Shown in pieces: positions 35,314 through 45,783 of a DNA stretch of 64,000 bases (position 1 is its first letter; each line of letters opens with the position of its first letter). This DNA comes from Candidatus Saccharimonadota bacterium (GTDB taxonomy: Bacteria > Patescibacteriota > Saccharimonadia > Saccharimonadales > Saccharimonadaceae): NCBI GenBank assembly GCA_017540545.1, contig JAFYAV010000002.1, forward strand, positions 268,402 through 332,401. Direction: 5' to 3'. A program made the position numbers and the translations under genes. Under the pieces are notes generated by a model. The model ran no database searches. It was not told where the DNA came from and was given only the letters and a program-made list of their open reading frames with translations.

Positions 35314-36918
35314 CTAATCTATTCTTTCAAGAGATAATACGTTGCCCTCAATCGAGACTTTACCTCGCCATTCATTCTTCGCCAATACAAATTGCAATCG
35401 CACCTTATCCCCGTTCTCTACAGTCATCCATTCTTTCGAGGCATAAAATGCCATCATCTTCATGCTATTTTTCGCACCGTCCCTTATCGTTAACGCTAAA
35501 TGCTTATCCTTCATAATCTTTTTGCTGCATATTACCCCCTCAAACTCAAATACCGGCTCCTCGTTCCCCTCGCCGAACGGCTCTAGCAAGCAAATTTCCT
35601 CAAACAGTTCTTCGCCAATACCGGATAAATCATTCAATCTCAAATCACTCGCCCTTCTCAGGAAACGTTCCTGATTGCGTAGTTTCAAATCCTTATAGTA
35701 TCGATTAATTGTCTTCTTAAACGCCTCAAGCTTCTCTTTCTCTAGCGTAATCCCGCACGCCCCTGCATGGCCACCGCCGCCCAATAGTAATCCACCACCA
35801 CAAGCCTCTAAAGCATCTGCTAGCGAGAATTCACCAAAACTTCGGCCCGAACCCTTAAGCCGCCCATCATCTAGCTCCGTAATCGCAAATGCCGGCTTTT
35901 GGTAAATTTCCACTAAGCGCCCCGCGATTATTCCCAATATGCCTTCATGCCACTTACCTTGCGCCACAATCACAGCATCCTTATCTGCCACCTCAATCTC
36001 CGCCACCGCCGCATCCTGCGCCTTGCGCCGCTCGCTGTTCAATTCATCCAACTCCCGAGCCAATACAAAAGCCTTTGCTCGACTTGTCGCCGTCACTAGC
36101 TCTAATGCTAAATCCGCACTCCCCATCCGACCCGCTGCATTAATTCGAGGCCCCAGCTGAAAACCGATTGCGTGCGCACTTAATCTCTTCAAATCTACCC
36201 CTGCCACTTGCGCCAGTTCCTTTAAACCCAGACGTCGCGTTTTGCCAAGTACTTTCATGCCGTAATAGGACAATATCCTATTTTCATCGCGCAATTCCAT
36301 TGAATCGCAAATTGTCCCAATTACCACCAAATCTAGTAACCACTTCTCCTGACCGTCGCATGTGCCCCCATTTGTGTCCATATTCAATGCTCGCGCCAAC
36401 GCAAAAGCCACCCCTACCCCCGCCATCCGCCTACCAACCTTGTCGCCTCGCTTAGGATTAATTACTGCTACGGCCGACTTTGGCACATGTGGTATCTCAT
36501 GATGATCGGTCACTATCGTATCAACTCCGCACCCTCTCAGTGTCGCGATTACTTCTTCTGATCCAGAACCGCAGTCTACTGTAATTACCAACTTTGCCCC
36601 CCGTTCGACAATTCCATCTACCGCCGGCATATTTAGACCATATCCATCCGTAAAACGGTTCGGCAAGATAATCTCGACCTTCTTGCAACCATACCGCTTC
36701 AGTGCACTTTTTAGTAGTGCGCTTGAAGTTACGCCATCCGCATCATAATCTCCGTAAACTACTATCCTCTCGTCTGCATCGCGCGCCACTCTAATACGCG
36801 CCACCGCCTCCCCTACGCCTTTTAGATCATAGGGGTTAAAAAGCTTGTCATACTGCGGGTACAAAAAATCCTTGTCCAGCCCACGTCGCCGTAGTAGCTG
36901 CTCGAATAATGCCGTCAT
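35314..36918 (-). CDS. recJ: Single-stranded-DNA-specific exonuclease RecJ
   Basis: 534 residues. DHH phosphoesterase motifs appear in order: VVYGDYDADGVTSSALL, VITVDCGSGS, VTDHHEIPHV and ALAR, then GPRINAAGRMG (DHHA1 region) and GGGGHAGACGITLEKEKLEAF. The C-terminal OB domain is near ICSKKIMKDKHLALTIRDG. It overlaps the upstream winged-helix gene by 4 nt. Confidence 0.95.
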   Translation of the reverse strand: MTALFEQLLRRRGLDKDFLYPQYDKLFNPYDLKGVGEAVARIRVARDADERIVVYGDYDADGVTSSALLKSALKRYGCKKVEIILPNRFTDGYGLNMPAVDGIVERGAKLVITVDCGSGSEEVIATLRGCGVDTIVTDHHEIPHVPKSAVAVINPKRGDKVGRRMAGVGVAFALARALNMDTNGGTCDGQEKWLLDLVVIGTICDSMELRDENRILSYYGMKVLGKTRRLGLKELAQVAGVDLKRLSAHAIGFQLGPRINAAGRMGSADLALELVTATSRAKAFVLARELDELNSERRKAQDAAVAEIEVADKDAVIVAQGKWHEGILGIIAGRLVEIYQKPAFAITELDDGRLKGSGRSFGEFSLADALEACGGGLLLGGGGHAGACGITLEKEKLEAFKKTINRYYKDLKLRNQERFLRRASDLRLNDLSGIGEELFEEICLLEPFGEGNEEPVFEFEGVICSKKIMKDKHLALTIRDGAKNSMKMMAFYASKEWMTVENGDKVRLQFVLAKNEWRGKVSIEGNVLSLERID

Positions 36919-37217
36919 CCAATAATCTTGCTCGGCGTCTTCTTTGCGTCGTCTAATTGTTGACTCTTTATCACGATACTCTGAAGCTCTTTAAGAATCG
37001 GGAATTGTTTATTTGTTTGGTAAATGCTAGTATTCCCCTTCTTCGTTACGACTAGAAAACCACCTTTAGCCAAACGACGTAATTCGCGCTGAATATTGCC
37101 TGGGTCTTCCTTAATCAGTTTCGACAAGCCACGCACATGCGTCTTAAAATCCGGATACTTAGCAAAAACCACAATAATCTTACGCCTCACCCGACTTGTT
37201 ACGAAAACGTCTAACAC
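36915..37217 (-). CDS. Winged-helix DNA-binding protein
   Basis: 100 residues with a GTG start preceded by AGGAGG. RVRRKIIVVFAKYPDFKTHVRGLSKLIKEDPGNIQRELRRLAKGGFLVVTKKGNTSIYQTNKQF reads as a winged helix: recognition helix PGNIQRELRRL and beta-wing LVVTKKGNTSIYQ. This is the ArsR/MarR-like fold. It overlaps recJ and is divergent from priA, so it may regulate one of them. Confidence 0.75.
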   Translation of the reverse strand: MLDVFVTSRVRRKIIVVFAKYPDFKTHVRGLSKLIKEDPGNIQRELRRLAKGGFLVVTKKGNTSIYQTNKQFPILKELQSIVIKSQQLDDAKKTPSKIIG

Positions 37218-37308
37218 TTAACCTCCTTACTGCACTTCATTTTACTCAGCTTTTGTAAAAATCACAACATCATCAAATGCATTTTTTACATCATGCTAAA
37301 ATCATCTT

Positions 37309-39246
37309 ATGAACTACTATCTGATTGCGCCCGCTAAGACTTTTCATTCGACCGACAATACCTTGGCCTACTCTTCCGCAGACTCACTTCAAATTGGCCA
37401 AATCGTCGAAATTCCACTCGGCAAAAATACCACAGTTGGTATAGTTTCCGCCAAAACCACTAAACCAGACTTTGAAACCAAAGAAATCCTTCGCAGCATT
37501 TATCCTAATCCGCTTCCCAAACATCTCGTAAAGGCCCTATTTTGGCTAAACGACTATTATCGCTGCCCCCTCTCCACCGTCGTCCAAGCCATTCTACCTC
37601 GTGGAATCACAAAAAAACGTCGCCTCACCAAAGAAAACGCGCAAACGGTCGACTCCGAGAAATTAGACAATCCTCTTAATGACGCCCAAAAACGCGCTAT
37701 TAAAGAAATCAACTCCTGTACTGCGAATACCGTCCTCCTCCATGGCATTACTGGCTCGGGCAAAACCAACATCTATATTGAGCTCACAAAACAAACCCTC
37801 GCTTCCGGCCAATCCGTCATCCTGCTAGTTCCTGAAATCGCCCTTACTTCACAGCTCGTACGCAATTTTCAAGCATACTTCAAAGATGTCATCCTTCTTC
37901 ATTCCGCCCAAACCGAAGCCGTTCGCCATCAACTTTGGCAAAAAGCACTTCAGGCTACCGTACCCCAAATCGTCATCGGCCCACGCTCTGCTCTGTTTGC
38001 TCCTGTTCGTGACCTTGGTTTAATCATCATCGACGAAGCTCATGAGCCAGCCTATCATCAAGACCATAATCCAAAATACTCCGCCGCCCGCCTCGCCGCC
38101 ATCATGGCAAAAACCATCCTTGGCTCTGCCACCCCATTAGTTGCCGACTACTACCTCTGCAAACAGCATCACGCCATCGTCGAACTCAACGAACTTGCCA
38201 TCAAAAACAACAAGCAAACCCAAATATCCATCATTGATCTTAAAAACCGCCCCGATTTTACTCGTAGTCGCTTCCTGAGCAATCAGCTTATCTCGTCGAT
38301 TCAAACATCACTCAATCAACACACGCAATCACTCATCTTCCATAATCGTCGCGGCACCGCCCCGCTCACTATTTGTGATCACTGCGGCTGGCAAGCTCTC
38401 TGCGAGAACTGCCTCCTCCCCACCGTACTCCACGCCGACCAATACCAAATGCGCTGCCATGTCTGCGGCCGCAACTACCCCGTCCCTACCGCCTGCCCCG
38501 ACTGCCATAATGCTACCATCCACCATAAAGGCTTTGGCACCAAGCTACTCGAAGAAGAGATTCGTCGACTCTTTCCTAAAGCCAATACTATCCGTTTCGA
38601 CGCCGACACGGAATCAGATCAGCAACTTCACAAAATCTACAGCCAAGTTCGTGCCGGCGACTACGATATTATTATCGGCACCCAAATGATCGCCAAAGGC
38701 TTCGATTTTCCTAAAATCAGCACGCTCGGCATCATTCAGGCAGATGCCGGACTTAGCCTTCCCGACTACTCATCCGAAGAACGAACATTCCAATTAATCA
38801 ACCAAGTGATCGGCCGTGCTAATCGTGGGCACCAAAACGGCCATATATTTATTCAAAGCTTCCAACCAGACCACCCCATAATTTCCTACGCCGCCCATTC
38901 CGACTATGCCGGCTTTTATAATTATTTACTCCAGCGTCGCAAACAAAGCACTCTCCCGCCATACAGTTTTTTGCTCAAATTATTACTTACCTACAAAACC
39001 GAACGTAGCACCGTATCTAATGCCCAAAAATTGAGCAAAAAAATTGTGCAACTTGTCCATCAAATCCCTCTCTCGCAAGTTATCGTATCGCCACCTATGC
39101 CAGCCTTCCATGAACGCAATGGCGCCGGATTTACGTGGCAAATTGTTATCAAGGCCAAATCCAGAAAAGATCTGTTGACCATCTTCGATTCACTCGACAA
39201 AACCCCCTATCTTCATTACGACTTCGACCCAATTTCTCTCCTTTAA
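37309..39246 (+). CDS. priA: Primosomal protein N' (PriA helicase)
   Basis: 645 residues. Walker A HGITGSGKTNIYIEL, Walker B IIDEAHEPAYHQDHNPKYSARLA-type motif, then zinc-binding CDHC...CENC...CHVC...CPDC, and IGTQMIAKGFDFP (motif V). It restarts stalled replication forks. TAAAAT is 6 nt before the ATG, so the mRNA is leaderless. Slightly shorter than the 730-residue E. coli protein, mainly in the N-terminal DNA-binding part. Confidence 0.95.
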   Translation: MNYYLIAPAKTFHSTDNTLAYSSADSLQIGQIVEIPLGKNTTVGIVSAKTTKPDFETKEILRSIYPNPLPKHLVKALFWLNDYYRCPLSTVVQAILPRGITKKRRLTKENAQTVDSEKLDNPLNDAQKRAIKEINSCTANTVLLHGITGSGKTNIYIELTKQTLASGQSVILLVPEIALTSQLVRNFQAYFKDVILLHSAQTEAVRHQLWQKALQATVPQIVIGPRSALFAPVRDLGLIIIDEAHEPAYHQDHNPKYSAARLAAIMAKTILGSATPLVADYYLCKQHHAIVELNELAIKNNKQTQISIIDLKNRPDFTRSRFLSNQLISSIQTSLNQHTQSLIFHNRRGTAPLTICDHCGWQALCENCLLPTVLHADQYQMRCHVCGRNYPVPTACPDCHNATIHHKGFGTKLLEEEIRRLFPKANTIRFDADTESDQQLHKIYSQVRAGDYDIIIGTQMIAKGFDFPKISTLGIIQADAGLSLPDYSSEERTFQLINQVIGRANRGHQNGHIFIQSFQPDHPIISYAAHSDYAGFYNYLLQRRKQSTLPPYSFLLKLLLTYKTERSTVSNAQKLSKKIVQLVHQIPLSQVIVSPPMPAFHERNGAGFTWQIVIKAKSRKDLLTIFDSLDKTPYLHYDFDPISLL

Positions 39247-39273
39247 AAAAATGGGGATTTAATCCCCAAATTC
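39245..39273 (-). terminator. Terminator overlapping a stop codon
   Basis: GGGGATT and AATCCCC pair around the minus-strand TAA of the next gene, followed by seven T that overlap the priA stop. The hairpin is thus part of coding sequence on the minus strand. Confidence 0.7.
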
Positions 39274-39975
39274 CATGTTGGGTGGATATGATCCACTCAC
39301 TACTAAGTTACACTCACCTCTCAATCCGTTTGTTATTGTCGCCACAGCAACCTTCATGCCGCTTCTAGCAATCTGCATATCTTGCTCCGCCCCAAGTGCA
39401 CTCAAGCAAGTTACATTGATCTGCACTACAAAGCCAGCATCTGCGCACGACAACTCAACGACAACCGACCCAGCTCTCGGAGAATAGCCGCTCTCTTCTG
39501 GCGAGCAACCATAAATGCCTCTGAAGCCCTCCTGAATGTTTCTCTCATCAGCGTCGTTATATGCTACCGGCGGAAGATGGCCTTCGTAATCTTCGCCCAG
39601 ACAGTTGCATACCCACGACTGCATCATCGCAACCAATGTGTATGTATTAACTAGCCGATTGCCCGGCAAACAGATAATGCTACTGTCTCCAAAAAGATAT
39701 TGTACCCCATATCTAGGGTCAATATCCTTAAGCCCCAACAGCTTCAGCGCTCGCTCATACTGCTGGTCATGCTTCGATCGACGAAAATGCCACCATCTTC
39801 GCTGCTTTCCTTCGCCACCAGAACCCTGCATTCCTTGCGCCCGTTTTATCACGGCCACCTGGATACTAATTCGGCCAGGATGCCAATCTCCTTTTTCGAC
39901 ATCCCGCAGTTGCTCGCTCATATGCCTCGCTGATACGCGAACGACATTTTTAACCGAAACATCCTTAGTAGACAC
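39259..39975 (-). CDS. Uncharacterised soluble protein
   Basis: 238 residues. Low hydrophobicity, many Cys (WVCNCLGEDY, GCSPEESGYS, LSCADAG) and a strongly basic patch (KRAQGMQGSGGEGKQRRWWHFRRSKHDQQYERALKLLGLKDI). I do not recognise it. The start is taken as GTG 39975, which has AGGGGGG upstream and a TATAAT box near 40038; a TTG at 40032 is the alternative and lies too close to the -10. Confidence 0.5.
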   Translation of the reverse strand: MSTKDVSVKNVVRVSARHMSEQLRDVEKGDWHPGRISIQVAVIKRAQGMQGSGGEGKQRRWWHFRRSKHDQQYERALKLLGLKDIDPRYGVQYLFGDSSIICLPGNRLVNTYTLVAMMQSWVCNCLGEDYEGHLPPVAYNDADERNIQEGFRGIYGCSPEESGYSPRAGSVVVELSCADAGFVVQINVTCLSALGAEQDMQIARSGMKVAVATITNGLRGECNLVVSGSYPPNMEFGD

Positions 39976-40123
39976 TACTATATGCCCCCCTTTCAAAAAA
40001 TAAATAGCTTTTCCGTCAGAAACTAGCCCCAATTATACCACCTACGACATCTGACACCAAACGCTTATGCTCGCCAGAAAGCCGTTACCATGTTAAAATT
40101 TACCCTTAGTAAAGGAACAACAA

Positions 40124-40723
40124 ATGGCTAAAGCAAAGGAAGTTATCGTCACGCCGGACCCACGTTTACGCAAAAAGTCCGTCAAAGTCAAAGCGCGCGA
40201 CCCCGAAGTAGAACAAATCATCAAAGAGATGATTGAATCCTGCATCGACTGGGAGAATAAGCATGAATTCGAGCTAACGACCGCCATGGCGGCGCCTCAA
40301 CTCGGTTACAATAAGCGCATTATCGTCGTTCGCGAAGACATGAACAACAAAGACAACGCCGTTTTTATTCCTCTCTTAAACCCAGAGGTGATTAAGACTG
40401 AAGGCAAGATGCAATATGATTACGAAGGATGCCTCTCCGTCCCCGCCATCTATGGCAAAGTTCCCCGCCCCGCCAAGGCTCGAATCAAGGCTCAACTCGA
40501 GGATGGCACCGAAGTTCGCCTCAAGGCAAACGACTTCCTCGCCCGTACTCTCTTGCATGAAATCGACCACCTCAACGGTATCCTTTTTATCGATCACATC
40601 AAGGGCCAAAAAGACGCATTCTATAAACTAAACGATCGAGGCGATCTCGAGCCTCTTGATTACGATACTTATATCAAGAACAATAAGGATCTCTACCCAG
40701 ATGGCGATGGCGAAGAAAACTAG
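40124..40723 (+). CDS. def: Peptide deformylase
   Basis: 199 residues. Motif 2 YEGCLSVPAI and motif 3 LLHEIDHLNGILFIDH are intact and bind the catalytic metal. Motif 1 reads TTAMAAPQLG where GxGLAAxQ is usual, so the first Gly is lost. A 30-residue acidic C-terminal extension follows. AAAGGA and an extended -10 TGTTAAAAT precede it; fmt overlaps its end. Confidence 0.93.
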   Translation: MAKAKEVIVTPDPRLRKKSVKVKARDPEVEQIIKEMIESCIDWENKHEFELTTAMAAPQLGYNKRIIVVREDMNNKDNAVFIPLLNPEVIKTEGKMQYDYEGCLSVPAIYGKVPRPAKARIKAQLEDGTEVRLKANDFLARTLLHEIDHLNGILFIDHIKGQKDAFYKLNDRGDLEPLDYDTYIKNNKDLYPDGDGEEN

Positions 40724-41597
40724 AATTCTATTTCTCGGCAACGAACAACTCGCGCAAGGCATTAAAGCTAAAACGCCAATTTTCAGCGCCCTCCTAACTG
40801 TCAAAAATATTGAGATTTGCGCTCTTGTCCTACCCAAAGTGCACGCACGCAAACCTTTCCCAATCACTATCGAAGCCAAAAGAAACGGTGTCGAAATCCG
40901 CCAAGTCCAAAAGGCATCAGAACTATTGCCCATCATTGAAGAATACAAGCCAGAAGTCGGTGTCCTTGCCGCCTTCGGCAAACTTGTCCCCGAATCCGCC
41001 ATTAATGCTATTCCTTGCGGAATCCTAAACATTCACCCCTCTCTCCTACCTAAATATCGCGGCACTACCCCTATTGAAAGCGCCCTCCTCAATGGCGACG
41101 AAGAGACCGGCGTCTCAATAATGCGCCTCGCCAAAGAGATGGATGCGGGTAACATCCTGGCTCAAAAAACTGTCAAAATTACCACCAAAACCACCAAGCA
41201 ATCACTCTACGAAGAACTTGCTCAACTCGGAGCACAACTACTTTTGGACGTTCTACCTGGAGTCCTCACAAAAAATGCCCCTGAGACCGCACAGAACGAC
41301 GCAGAAGCCACTTTTACGTCAAAACTCGACAAAGACCTTGCTTTGCTAAAACCAGCCGAGAAAGCCGCTCAAACACTCTACAATGAGGTTCGCGCTTATG
41401 CTGGTTTTCCAAAATCCAAAACTACCCTGCTTGGCATACCGTGCACCATCACACTTGCGCACGTAGCAGATTCCGCAACATCCGAACTCGACCTACTCTG
41501 CGCCGACGGTAAATATCTAGTCATCGACCGGCTCCTCCCCGAAAACTCCAAAGAAATGGACGTAAAGAGTTTTCTGAACGGTCACAAAAATAAATAA
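40701..41597 (+). CDS. fmt: Methionyl-tRNA formyltransferase
   Basis: 298 residues. KKTRILFLGNEQLAQGIKA starts the N-terminal formyl-transferase domain; NIHPSLLPKYRGTTPIESALLNGDEETGVSIMRLAKEMDAGNIL carries the folate site with Asn, His and Asp. The C-terminal domain is short (PAEKAAQTLYNEVRAYAGFPKSKT). Two in-frame ATGs, 40701 and 40707, are 6 nt apart and both lie inside def; 40701 is used. Paired with def, it makes and then removes the formyl group. Confidence 0.93.
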   Translation: MAMAKKTRILFLGNEQLAQGIKAKTPIFSALLTVKNIEICALVLPKVHARKPFPITIEAKRNGVEIRQVQKASELLPIIEEYKPEVGVLAAFGKLVPESAINAIPCGILNIHPSLLPKYRGTTPIESALLNGDEETGVSIMRLAKEMDAGNILAQKTVKITTKTTKQSLYEELAQLGAQLLLDVLPGVLTKNAPETAQNDAEATFTSKLDKDLALLKPAEKAAQTLYNEVRAYAGFPKSKTTLLGIPCTITLAHVADSATSELDLLCADGKYLVIDRLLPENSKEMDVKSFLNGHKNK

Positions 41598-41663
41598 ACG
41601 CATTATTTTTATCTATGCAAACTCTCGGTGCGTATTAACTTTAGCGTAGCTGGAGCGTTGATT

Positions 41664-44600
41664 TTAATGCTTTTTTCTATTAGCGATAAGTAGCGTACCA
41701 CCACCCAATATCACTATGGATATCAATGCGATTACCACATTCCGAACGGTTGTAGCTACTAAATCCGTATTGCCAGAATCCTCATCTGGACCTTCCCTAA
41801 TCACACTCATATCGCTATGATTCTCTTCTATATTACCGTCATACTCGTCGCCACCATCATACTCGCCATCGTCACCATGCTCACCATCACCGTTGGTGCC
41901 ACTATCGGCAGACTCCTCTCGACCCGAATTGTTACAACTGCCAGAACTGCCACTTCTGGGTTGGCCAGACGATGATCCGACTACCTTTATTGTGACTTTT
42001 GCGGTTTTGTCGGTATCCTTCGTGCTTACGGTGATCGTTACGACACCACTCGATACACCCTTAACGACACCGGTCGAGCTCACACTGGCGATATTATTAT
42101 CGCTACTAGACCAATCGAGGTTTTTATTCGTCGCATTATTGGGAAGAATTGTCGCAGTTAAATTAATAGTCTGTCCAACATTAATAGTCGTATTGCTCTG
42201 GTTTATTTTTACACTAGTGGTCAGTACAGTATCAAGATCATAGTCCACCTCGCTTCGCTCTTCCTCATCCGGCTTATCGACCACTGGCGCCTCCGTCGCA
42301 TCCACGACAATATTTGCAGTCGCCGTTTTGTTCCCATCCTCCGTTTTTACAGTCACCACAGCCACTCCGGCAGATTTTGCATGGAGATTTCCATTCTGGT
42401 CAACTACAACTATTGCATTATTCGAGCTGCTCCAAGTCATTTTTCTATTCGTAGCATTCTTTGGAGATACCGCAGCTACAATCTTATCCGTATTACCAGC
42501 CTCCAATAAAATACTCGTTTTGTCCATTTTAACCGACTGAACCTCAATTGGCGTTACGGTTACTCTCATAGTTGCCGTTTTTGCGTTATCACTCGCAGTC
42601 GCCACAATTTCGGCAGTACCTACACTCACCGCTGTAATTAATCCAGAAGAATCTACTCTTGCAACGGCGGTATTATTGCTCTTCCAAAGAATACTGTCGT
42701 TCGTCGCATTTGACGGCAATACTGTGGCGGTTAGTCTTTCTGTAGAACCAACGGCTAAGCTAGTCGCAGTCTTCGATAGCCGAACGCTAGTAACCAGGAC
42801 GCTTGGCACCACTACGTTGACATTTACGGTTGCCGTCTTTGCCCCATCTACGGTTTTAGCCGAAATCGTCGCCACCCCCACGGCCTTTGCCGAGATTGCA
42901 CCGTTCGCATCGACGGCTGCAATATTCGTATTGCTGCTCGACCAAATTAGTGCTTTATTAGAAGCCGCCGCAGGTGTTACCTCTAAGGACACCTTTTCCG
43001 CTTTGCCTTTGTTGATCGTAGTCGAAGTTTTATGAAGCTTTACGCCTGTTACGTGCGTCTTTACAGTAATCTTCGCCGTCGCCGTCTTGCTGGTACCTTT
43101 CGCTTTTGCCGTAATCGTCACCGTGCCATTAGACACACCTTTCACAACGCCAGCCGAACTGACAGTGGCAACGTTCGTGTTACTGCTAGCCCAAATTACA
43201 TCCTTCTCCGTTGCGTTGCTTGGCGTGATTGTTGGTACCAATGTTATAGTACTATCTTTATAAATAGTTGCACTTGTCCGATTTAACGCAATTCCAGTCG
43301 CAGCTACGGCGACGCGTATTGTCGGGTTGGTTATGTTTACTACTTTCACGAACCCATCGTCGTCAGCCCCCGCCGCAGTCCTAACGGCAGTGATATTCGG
43401 GCCAAACTTCACACTTATCTTAATTACATTCTTCTTCTTATAATCCAACCCCTTAATAGCATTCAGTAGAGCCACATTTGAAATATCTTTATATAACGAA
43501 AAGTGCTCTGTTTGACTTGGATATACATAATACGTAGACCCATTAATATCAAATCTAATTGCATCAATCAGATAATTCGTAACAATCATGCCTTTCATTT
43601 TCTTGTTAGCAGACATGTAGTTATAAAGGGTTTGATCCTTATCTTTATATTCCTTATCGAATACAAGTTTAACGACGGGTTTTTCTACCTTATTAGCTGA
43701 AATATTATTCGCAACTTCATTATATCTAAGGCCATAATAGTCGCCATTATATAGATCAGTAAAAGTATATTTAAGATTGACTTTGAATATTGAACTAAGC
43801 CCGCGATTACTATCATATAAATCATCTACACTCGATAAATCAGTTAGTAAAGGATTAAGCGTATATTCCCAACCAGTTTTCGATGCGGCAATATGTGTTG
43901 AATCCCTTTTATAAACCTTCGTATGCTTACTACCCACCTCCATCGTAATCACATAACTTTTCTTTGGATCTATACCACCATATTTATCGCAAAAACCGGC
44001 TTTATAATTGTCAGTTAATCTATCACCATCTTTGCAAACTACATGCGTTTTTCCCGAGACTATTCTAACGTGTCCATATTTATCAATAATATCTCCAGGA
44101 GCCGTCAATGCATAATTATTAAAAATCTTTTGCGACCCAAACGCATTCTTTAAATAAGACGAATAATGATTGCGATACAAATCTTCAGTCATAGACTGAT
44201 TGCTTTTCAGTGTTCCCTTTTTCCGAAGAGTCATTTCTACCTTACGCATCGTAACAGATAGATCACCCAATAATGATACCTGACCATTGCTAAAATAATT
44301 TTTCGATGCAGCCATAGAATCCGTCGTCGACACCTCACGTCCAACCGCTAAATATGTCGCCGCACTACAATCTAGACCTAAATAATAATGAGGCGCCGAA
44401 TTGCTAACAAAATGCAAATTATTATTTGCCATATCTTTTTGCCTAGTGCCTCGCTGTTCATAAAAGGCTTCACTCTTCTCGCTAACGTACAACATATTAT
44501 TTGGAATGGCGCTTCCGGCTACAATTTTCTTATTATGATTTGAAACCGTATTTGACAAATATTTATCGGCAAACCTATACGAAAAATACGCCGTGTCGTT

Positions 44601-45740
44601 CTTTTTTGCCGTCGCCCTATTATTAACCGTGCCCTGATGGGTAAATTGTCCAATAGTAGTATCTGAAGTATTTACATAAGGAATTCCGTAATAGCTCTGC
44701 TTACTATTTGGTCTTAGAATAACTGGCTCAGACAAAGAATGGTGATAAAAGTACAATGACGTATTGCCAACGACATTCCATTTTACTGTTGCATTCTCTA
44801 GCATATTGTTCACGATATTATGACGGATCTTATCCTCTGCGCTGGCGACCGTTATGTAATTTTTATCATTCTTGTATTCTCCAAGCGCAATTTTAAATAC
44901 TCTAAATGCCCCCCTTAGAAGTGGGTAATTATAGTATGGATAGACCCTGATAGCATTTATTCTTTCGTCGGCCGCAAATTTGTCTGTCAGTCTAGATGAT
45001 ATCAATTCATAAACAGCCAACTGGGAACTATTACCGGTCGATGCGTATTGTTCATAATAATTGTTCTCAAAATTCGCTTCCGCAAGAGAATACGGTCCAT
45101 ATATATTCTTATTCGTAAACACATAATAATTCATAGAATTATGCGCCGATATGTCTGTTTCCGAAGATTTCTTGCCATACGTTATAGATAATCTCAAATC
45201 CTTAAAAGTTCCACCTTTGATATTCTTGTCACTTACATCCAGCTGCAAAAACGGCGTTTCTGCATTCTTTAGCGTTGCAGCAGAATTAGTGACCGAAGTT
45301 GGCCGAGCATCATTCGAAATGTAAAAATATGCATAGTTACCATATGCATTTGCACTTTTCATTACCTTATCATCAATATATATTTTATTCGCCTTCGTAG
45401 TGCGTCCAAATTTTACGAAAGGTTCACCCTTCTTAATTTGGCTAATTCTCGAATTAAAGATTGCCGAATTATTGCATTCGTTGGCGGGAGAGTCCATATA
45501 ATAGCCTTTATTATCATAAAAGCTATACAGCCCCACGCGTATGGTTTTATTTGTTTTGACGGCATTACAAATATCCTCTGCGTTATAACTAACAATATTC
45601 GATACCGTACCGACAGCCGATGCCTCATTTCCTATACCTACAAACGGATCGGCTCCCCGAAAATAACTAAAAACAACTTCTATACCGCAAACGGCCAAAG
45701 CAATCGAGACAACAAATAAAACTTTTCTCATCCCCTTCAT
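41664..45740 (-). CDS. Giant surface protein with five Big_2 Ig-like domains
   Basis: 1358 residues. A signal anchor (VLFVVSIALAVCGIEVVFSYF) is followed by an 800-residue N-terminal region of unknown fold rich in Tyr and Asn. Then come five bacterial Ig-like 2 domains (each with VKL/KTSxxI...L.ATxxPxNATNKxxxWSSSN, then VxxxxxGxxTIT), a Ser/Gly/Asp linker, and one C-terminal membrane helix (VVIALISIVILGGGTLLIA) before a basic tail. No LPxTG. Probably a long adhesin or cell-contact protein. GGAGGT is the ribosome site. Confidence 0.85.
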   Translation of the reverse strand: MKGMRKVLFVVSIALAVCGIEVVFSYFRGADPFVGIGNEASAVGTVSNIVSYNAEDICNAVKTNKTIRVGLYSFYDNKGYYMDSPANECNNSAIFNSRISQIKKGEPFVKFGRTTKANKIYIDDKVMKSANAYGNYAYFYISNDARPTSVTNSAATLKNAETPFLQLDVSDKNIKGGTFKDLRLSITYGKKSSETDISAHNSMNYYVFTNKNIYGPYSLAEANFENNYYEQYASTGNSSQLAVYELISSRLTDKFAADERINAIRVYPYYNYPLLRGAFRVFKIALGEYKNDKNYITVASAEDKIRHNIVNNMLENATVKWNVVGNTSLYFYHHSLSEPVILRPNSKQSYYGIPYVNTSDTTIGQFTHQGTVNNRATAKKNDTAYFSYRFADKYLSNTVSNHNKKIVAGSAIPNNMLYVSEKSEAFYEQRGTRQKDMANNNLHFVSNSAPHYYLGLDCSAATYLAVGREVSTTDSMAASKNYFSNGQVSLLGDLSVTMRKVEMTLRKKGTLKSNQSMTEDLYRNHYSSYLKNAFGSQKIFNNYALTAPGDIIDKYGHVRIVSGKTHVVCKDGDRLTDNYKAGFCDKYGGIDPKKSYVITMEVGSKHTKVYKRDSTHIAASKTGWEYTLNPLLTDLSSVDDLYDSNRGLSSIFKVNLKYTFTDLYNGDYYGLRYNEVANNISANKVEKPVVKLVFDKEYKDKDQTLYNYMSANKKMKGMIVTNYLIDAIRFDINGSTYYVYPSQTEHFSLYKDISNVALLNAIKGLDYKKKNVIKISVKFGPNITAVRTAAGADDDGFVKVVNITNPTIRVAVAATGIALNRTSATIYKDSTITLVPTITPSNATEKDVIWASSNTNVATVSSAGVVKGVSNGTVTITAKAKGTSKTATAKITVKTHVTGVKLHKTSTTINKGKAEKVSLEVTPAAASNKALIWSSSNTNIAAVDANGAISAKAVGVATISAKTVDGAKTATVNVNVVVPSVLVTSVRLSKTATSLAVGSTERLTATVLPSNATNDSILWKSNNTAVARVDSSGLITAVSVGTAEIVATASDNAKTATMRVTVTPIEVQSVKMDKTSILLEAGNTDKIVAAVSPKNATNRKMTWSSSNNAIVVVDQNGNLHAKSAGVAVVTVKTEDGNKTATANIVVDATEAPVVDKPDEEERSEVDYDLDTVLTTSVKINQSNTTINVGQTINLTATILPNNATNKNLDWSSSDNNIASVSSTGVVKGVSSGVVTITVSTKDTDKTAKVTIKVVGSSSGQPRSGSSGSCNNSGREESADSGTNGDGEHGDDGEYDGGDEYDGNIEENHSDMSVIREGPDEDSGNTDLVATTVRNVVIALISIVILGGGTLLIANRKKH

Positions 45741-45783
45741 AATCGCACCTCCAAAAACTAATAACCATTATGGAGAACAATTA

